From Akkermansia sp. (lineage in GTDB: Bacteria > Verrucomicrobiota > Verrucomicrobiia > Verrucomicrobiales > Akkermansiaceae): DNA of 36,461 nt. Every line of letters starts with the position of its first letter. Position 1 is the first letter of the stretch. The position numbers and the translations under genes were made by a program. Positions 32,182 to 36,461 of the stretch are shown here, piece by piece. Location: contig JAFYUJ010000018.1 in the NCBI GenBank assembly GCA_017558555.1, positions 1 through 36,461 of the forward strand, read 5' to 3'. The notes under the pieces are model-generated. The model was given only the letters and a program-made list of their open reading frames with translations, did no database searches and was not told the origin of the DNA.

Positions 32182-32212
32182 TCTACTGCTCTACCAACTG
32201 AGCTATTCGCGC
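32140..32212 (-). tRNA. tRNA-Lys (anticodon TTT)
   Basis: A complete cloverleaf of 73 bases on the minus strand. Acceptor GCGCGAA pairs with TTCGCGT (first pair G-U); D arm GCTCAGTTGGTAGAGC; anticodon stem GTAGA/TCTAT with loop CTTTTAA (anticodon TTT); T arm CTCGG GTTCGAG-type. CCA is not encoded. Its 3' part is supplied by the element-side att copy, so integration preserved the gene. Confidence 0.94.
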
Positions 32213-32241
32213 ACTGTTGTGCTGCGTGATGCAGCGCGGGC

Positions 32242-32270
32242 ATATTACATGCAGCGGCTCCGCTTGTCAA
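32242..32270 (-). promoter_or_regulatory. promoter of tRNA-Lys
   Basis: On the minus strand: TTGACA (32270-32265), 17-bp spacer, TAATAT (32247-32242), about 30 bases ahead of the tRNA. Before integration it would also have driven tRNA-Glu. Confidence 0.8.
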
Positions 32271-32341
32271 GCATAAATCAGCAGATGAGACATATATTTT
32301 GGAAAAATTTATCTTTTCGTACGCCAGCGCGTGTTATTTTC

Positions 32342-32371
32342 TTGTCGATGATACGGCGCTTGTGGTAGCAT
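32342..32371 (+). promoter_or_regulatory. promoter candidate for the amylase gene
   Basis: TTGTCG (32342-32347), 18-bp spacer, TAGCAT (32366-32371) preceded by TGG. ATG 32382 follows after ten bases, so the leader would be about four bases. The in-frame ATG 32370 lies in the -10. Confidence 0.5.
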
Positions 32372-32381
32372 GTGCGACTGT

Positions 32382-34136
32382 ATGAGACCCGTCATTTACC
32401 AACTCTTTGTCCGCCATTTTTCCAACACCGCAGAGCAGGGCGTGGCCTGGGGTTCTCGCGAGCAAAATGGCTGTGGCACGTTCAATGGGGTGACGGATGC
32501 CGCGCTGGAGAGTCTTGCCCGCATGGGGATTACGCATCTGTGGCTCACGGGAGTACTGCGCCACGCCACGCAGACGGCTCACCCCGGCTTGCCGGCAGAT
32601 CCCGCTTGCGTGGTGAAGGGCATTGCGGGGAGCCCCTACGCGGTGACGGATTATGTGGATGTGGACCCGGATTTGGCAGAGAATCCGGCGGAGCGCATGA
32701 CTGAGTTCCGGGCCTTGCTGGCACGCGTGCGTCGCTGGGGCATGGTGCCGATGATGGATTTTATCCCCAACCACGTCTCGCGTTGTTATGTCTCGCACGG
32801 GGGGGCTGCATACGATTTCGGCGCGCAGGATGATTCGAGCGAGTTCTACGCACGCGATAATGCTTTTTATTACTTGGAACCCTGTAACAGTGATTGGGAT
32901 ATGCACCTGCCGGAGGGCTGCTTTGCCCCGGAAAAAGGCCGTGGGCGTGTCACCGGCAACAATGCCGCCACCTGGAGCCCCGATGCCTGCGATTGGTACG
33001 AAATGGTGAAGCTGAACTACGGCTGCGATTACCGCCGGGGACCGCATGCTGCAGCCGCTTTGCCGGGTGCCCTGACTCCTGCGGATGTCGTGCCGCGTAC
33101 CTGGCGCATCATGGATGCTATTGTGGCTTTCTGGCAAAAACTGGGGGTGGGTGGTTTCCGCTGCGATATGGCACACATGGTACCCGTACCCTTCTGGCGC
33201 TGGCTTATCACCAATGCTCGCCTGCGCGATGCTGCCGCCTTCTTCATGGCCGAGGGCTACAACGACCACATGAAGCTCACCCCCGGGGATGTGCACGAGG
33301 CCCTGCTGGTTGCCGGGTTCAACGGCGTGTACGATGCCGTGTCCTATCAGGCGCTTCGCCGTGTGTATGAGGAGGGAGCCTGGGCCAATGATTTGGATGC
33401 CACCAACAATGTGCCGCCCACCCTGTTTGCCGGGGGCGTACGCTATCTGGAGAATCATGATGAACCCCGCATGGCTGCCCCCGCGTGCTGGGGCGGCTTG
33501 GGCGAGCAGGTGGCCCGCGCGGCCATGGTGGCGCAATTTGCCGCCACCTCTGCCCCGGTGCTCTTTTACAACGGGCAGGAGGTCGCCGAGCGTGCAGATG
33601 GCCCCACCGGCTATGGGGGAGACAACGGCCGCACCAGTATCTTTGACTACACCTGCCTGCCGCGCTTGCAACAGTGGTACAACCACGGCGCTTGCGATGG
33701 CGCCGCGTTGCCTCCCTCGCTCGCGTCGTTGCGCGCTTTTGCGGCGCGTCTCCTCCCGCTCCTGCAGCTCCCCGCTTTGTCGAAGGGCGGTTTCTATGGC
33801 CTCAACTGGGCCAATCAGCAGACGCCTGGCTTTGGACGCTTGGGCGGGGAAACCGTCTCCGGTCATTACATGTACGCCTTCCTGCGCCACTACCGCAAGG
33901 CTAAAAGCACGGTGCTGGTGGTCTGCAATTTCTCCCCGCATGAGTCCATGTACACACACGTGCACATCCCCGCCAACGCCATCGAATGGGCTGGTAAAAA
34001 GCCCGGCACGTACACCTTCCACCCCTTGCTCGATGGCGCTGCTCCCGAGATGCAGATAGACTCCACCACACTGCAAACACAAGGCTTGCCTGTATCCATT
34101 CCCCCCGGCTCAGCCCTCATACTGGAGTGGAATTAG
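32382..34136 (+). CDS. GH13 alpha-amylase-family glycoside hydrolase
   Basis: Retaining alpha-glucan-active enzyme or transferase, 584 residues, without a signal peptide and so probably cytosolic. GH13 regions in order: MGITHLWLTGV (strand 2 area), MMDFIPNHVS (region I), GGFRCDMAH with the nucleophile Asp262 (region II), FFMAEGYND with the acid/base Glu291 (region III), and LENHDEPR with Asp360 (region IV). The C-terminal beta domain lies at about residues 490-584. All three catalytic acids are present. Its likely role is glycogen, maltodextrin or trehalose metabolism; the exact specificity cannot be read. ATG 32382 is chosen because ATG 32370 overlaps the promoter. Confidence 0.9.
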   Translation: MRPVIYQLFVRHFSNTAEQGVAWGSREQNGCGTFNGVTDAALESLARMGITHLWLTGVLRHATQTAHPGLPADPACVVKGIAGSPYAVTDYVDVDPDLAENPAERMTEFRALLARVRRWGMVPMMDFIPNHVSRCYVSHGGAAYDFGAQDDSSEFYARDNAFYYLEPCNSDWDMHLPEGCFAPEKGRGRVTGNNAATWSPDACDWYEMVKLNYGCDYRRGPHAAAALPGALTPADVVPRTWRIMDAIVAFWQKLGVGGFRCDMAHMVPVPFWRWLITNARLRDAAAFFMAEGYNDHMKLTPGDVHEALLVAGFNGVYDAVSYQALRRVYEEGAWANDLDATNNVPPTLFAGGVRYLENHDEPRMAAPACWGGLGEQVARAAMVAQFAATSAPVLFYNGQEVAERADGPTGYGGDNGRTSIFDYTCLPRLQQWYNHGACDGAALPPSLASLRAFAARLLPLLQLPALSKGGFYGLNWANQQTPGFGRLGGETVSGHYMYAFLRHYRKAKSTVLVVCNFSPHESMYTHVHIPANAIEWAGKKPGTYTFHPLLDGAAPEMQIDSTTLQTQGLPVSIPPGSALILEWN

Positions 34137-34259
34137 ACAAATGGGCAAAAATAAAAGGACGTGTAACATATTCAGATGTAGGTGTTTGTGAAAACAGGTT
34201 TCATAAATGAGTAAAATCATCTCCTATATATAGAGTGTGCATGTGTTGATGCACCCCAG
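34137..34259. other. intergenic region with a small hairpin
   Basis: AT-rich. GTGCAT (34237-34242) and ATGCAC (34249-34254) form a 6-bp stem just ahead of the next start codon, and TATATA at 34225-34230 is a possible -10 without a clear -35. No terminator is seen after the amylase gene. Confidence 0.35.
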
Positions 34260-35177
34260 ATGTTGCTCATGATGAAGATGCCATACAAAGACCTGGAGAT
34301 GACGGTCCGCACCATGTGGAGCGGCCTGATGGTGGGAGATGCCCTGGGGGCCCCCGCAGAGTTCAACTACAAGCACGATGTCCTCCGCCGTTTTCCGGAC
34401 GGGCTGGACAAGATGGTGCAGGGCTTCGTCACCTGCCGGGATCGCCTGGCGGGCGAAGTGACAGATGATACGCAGATGGCCTGGTGCCTCCACCAATCCC
34501 TGCTGGATGCCGGTGGATGGTCCCCCTCTGCAGCCATGGCGCGTTATCAGGAGTGGTTCGAATCGGACCCGCCCGATGTGGGCCACGCCACCAAAATGGC
34601 GCTCATGGGCAAGCCTTTGCTCGAATCTCAGGGTAATGGCACCCTCATGCGCGTGATGCCCCTCGCCCTGTGGGCTGCTCAACACCCGGATTTAGATTGG
34701 CGCACCGCCGCGCGGGAGGATGCCGCCCTCACGCATCCTCACCCTCATTGCGCCGCCTGCAACGAGGTGTACATCTATGCTTTGCTTCTCGCCATGAGAG
34801 AGGGAGCCACCCCGCAGGGTGTGTATGCCGCCACTTTACAGTGGGCCACAGAGCAGGGGATAGCCGCCCCAGTGGTTGATACCCTGCGCCGCGCCTCTAC
34901 CGAACGCCCGGATTACGATGGCGCCCACATCGGCTGGGTACTCATTGCCCTGCAAAACGCGTTCTATCAGCTCCTTCACGCGCGAGACTTCCGCTCCGCT
35001 CTGGTGGATATCGTCTCCTCAGGCGGCGATACGGATACCAACGCTGCCATCGCCGCCCCCCTCCTGGCCGCCATCTATGGCCCCCACTCCATCCCCCGCG
35101 ACTGGCTCGTCTGCGTCCGCGCGGTCAACAAACCCGGATATTCCAGGCTGATGCTCCGCCGAAAAGATGGTTTCTGA
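34260..35177 (+). CDS. ADP-ribosylglycohydrolase family protein (DraG/ARH type)
   Basis: Predicted di-metal hydrolase that removes ADP-ribose from proteins or small molecules; 305 residues, typical for the family. Motifs: GLMVGDALGAPAEF near the N-terminus, EVTDDTQMAW carrying the first metal-binding group (Thr68-Asp69-Asp70), NGTLMRVMPLA in the middle, and SGGDTDTNAAIAAPLLAAIYG carrying the second group (Asp257, Asp259). Several ATGs crowd the start (34260, 34269, 34272, 34278); MPYKDLEM from 34278 would also keep the whole domain. No ADP-ribosyltransferase or dinitrogenase gene is nearby, so the substrate is unknown. Confidence 0.9.
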   Translation: MLLMMKMPYKDLEMTVRTMWSGLMVGDALGAPAEFNYKHDVLRRFPDGLDKMVQGFVTCRDRLAGEVTDDTQMAWCLHQSLLDAGGWSPSAAMARYQEWFESDPPDVGHATKMALMGKPLLESQGNGTLMRVMPLALWAAQHPDLDWRTAAREDAALTHPHPHCAACNEVYIYALLLAMREGATPQGVYAATLQWATEQGIAAPVVDTLRRASTERPDYDGAHIGWVLIALQNAFYQLLHARDFRSALVDIVSSGGDTDTNAAIAAPLLAAIYGPHSIPRDWLVCVRAVNKPGYSRLMLRRKDGF

Positions 35178-35196
35178 TGCGCGTATATTAACCTTC

Positions 35197-35243
35197 GGGC
35201 GGGATTCTTTGCACAGGGCAGGGGATGCCGCCCATTTTATTTT
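35197..35243 (+). terminator. terminator-like hairpin after the ADP-ribosylglycohydrolase gene
   Basis: GGGCGGGAT (35197-35205) pairs with ATGCCGCCC (35225-35233) with one mismatch, followed by ATTTTATTTT. The loop is rather long (19 bases). Confidence 0.5.
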
Positions 35244-35368
35244 GCGTAGTAGTAGAGTTTTTCACTTATCGCATGTGGTGTCCCTTGATTGGATGGAATT
35301 TTTCTCGTTGAAAAATCAACATGTTAGAGAAAAAGTACAAAAATCTTCAAAATTTTCAAAAAACGAGC

Positions 35369-35397
35369 TTGACGTTTCGTGGGAGTTCATGTATACT
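35369..35397 (+). promoter_or_regulatory. rRNA operon promoter
   Basis: TTGACG (35369-35374), 17-bp spacer, TATACT (35392-35397). A long A/T-rich stretch at about 35330-35362 directly upstream could act as an UP element, as expected for a strong rrn promoter. Confidence 0.8.
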
Positions 35398-35403
35398 TTG
35401 TCC

Positions 35404-35697
35404 CGCACCCCGTCACGGGGCGGCTCGAAAGGAAAAAGCGAATCACTCGCAAGACCGGCCGGGCAAGGCAATTTTCAATCAAACGGACTTTCCGTAGCAC
35501 CACGTCGGCGCAGAGATGCGGCCGGCACCGGATACAACCTTCCGGGAGGGGTGCTGGAGAGGCAAAAGAGAGGGAAGGAAAAGGTCGTGACGCGTGCCGT
35601 GGCTTGTGCGAAGATGGTTTCTGAGGAAACCGGAGCAGAGACACGGTACTGATGAATCTTAAAAGGATTCATTGGTCCAGCAATTTCTAAGTTATAT
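35404..35697 (+). other. rRNA operon leader
   Basis: About 295 bases between the promoter and the 16S gene. It contains GC-rich stems (for example near CCCCGTCACGGGG at about 35408-35420) and ATGAATC (35652-35658) paired with GATTCAT (35666-35672) shortly before the mature 5' end, which may be part of RNA processing. Open frames here are not credible as genes. Confidence 0.6.

Positions 35698-36461
<764 letters not shown>

Noticed and set aside
32334..34082. Long minus-strand open frame across the amylase gene
   Set aside because: Shadow of the GH13 gene, which shows all catalytic motifs on the plus strand; the antisense protein is low in motif content and rich in His, Gly and Arg.
35167..35652. 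161-codon open frame before the 16S gene
   Set aside because: It overlaps the end of the ADP-ribosylglycohydrolase gene, runs through the rrn promoter and leader, and has no protein-like composition.

Overview
The window looks like a piece of a Verrucomicrobiota chromosome, most likely the Akkermansia-like lineage (order Verrucomicrobiales). The evidence is the partial 16S rRNA gene at the right end, whose conserved blocks read as Akkermansiaceae-like from memory; no database search was possible. The flanking chromosome is GC-rich and its genes almost never carry a Shine-Dalgarno sequence. Instead, many genes have a sigma70-type promoter (usually a 17-bp spacer, often TGG just before the -10) placed so that the start codon falls at or within a few bases of the predicted transcription start.

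Layout: 1-109, 3' end of an unknown gene. 195-3719, peptide ABC importer genes oppA-oppB-oppC with no ATPase genes. 3853-5538, one-chain fusion of ribose-5-phosphate isomerase B and serine hydroxymethyltransferase. 5684-8505, lipoprotein amidase and recG. 8653-8910, small AP2-like protein. 9043-15621, MarR regulator plus a complete RND efflux system (adaptor, pump, outer-membrane factor). 15763-17852, tyrS and an exported helical protein. 17978-19285, trigger factor. 19388-21412, AT-rich OafA-type acyltransferase with an SGNH domain. 21501-23706, M20 dipeptidase and an ABC ATPase. 23710-23798, a tandem array of perfect hairpins.

An integrated element of about 8.2 kb (23979-32181) sits in the anticodon loop of a tRNA-Lys(TTT) gene. 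It is bounded by a perfect 69-bp direct repeat that spans the 3' part of tRNA-Lys, the spacer and the 5' part of the neighbouring tRNA-Glu(CTC), so it has split a tRNA-Lys/tRNA-Glu pair. The element is clearly AT-richer than its host. It carries two tandem, divergent tyrosine recombinases, a DUF805 membrane-protein cassette whose promoter spacer holds a run of nine G, a scrap of a third recombinase, and a module in which two paralogous unknown genes face each other from a shared 20-bp inverted repeat around a T4-gp61-like Toprim primase gene and a palindrome-rich, gene-free segment that could be an origin. No capsid, terminase, conjugation, restriction or toxin gene is recognisable, so it resembles a small satellite or replicative island more than a prophage or ICE.

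After the element come the intact tRNA-Lys with its promoter, a GH13 alpha-amylase-family enzyme, an ADP-ribosylglycohydrolase, a strong rRNA promoter with a long leader, and the first half of the 16S rRNA gene, which is cut by the window end.
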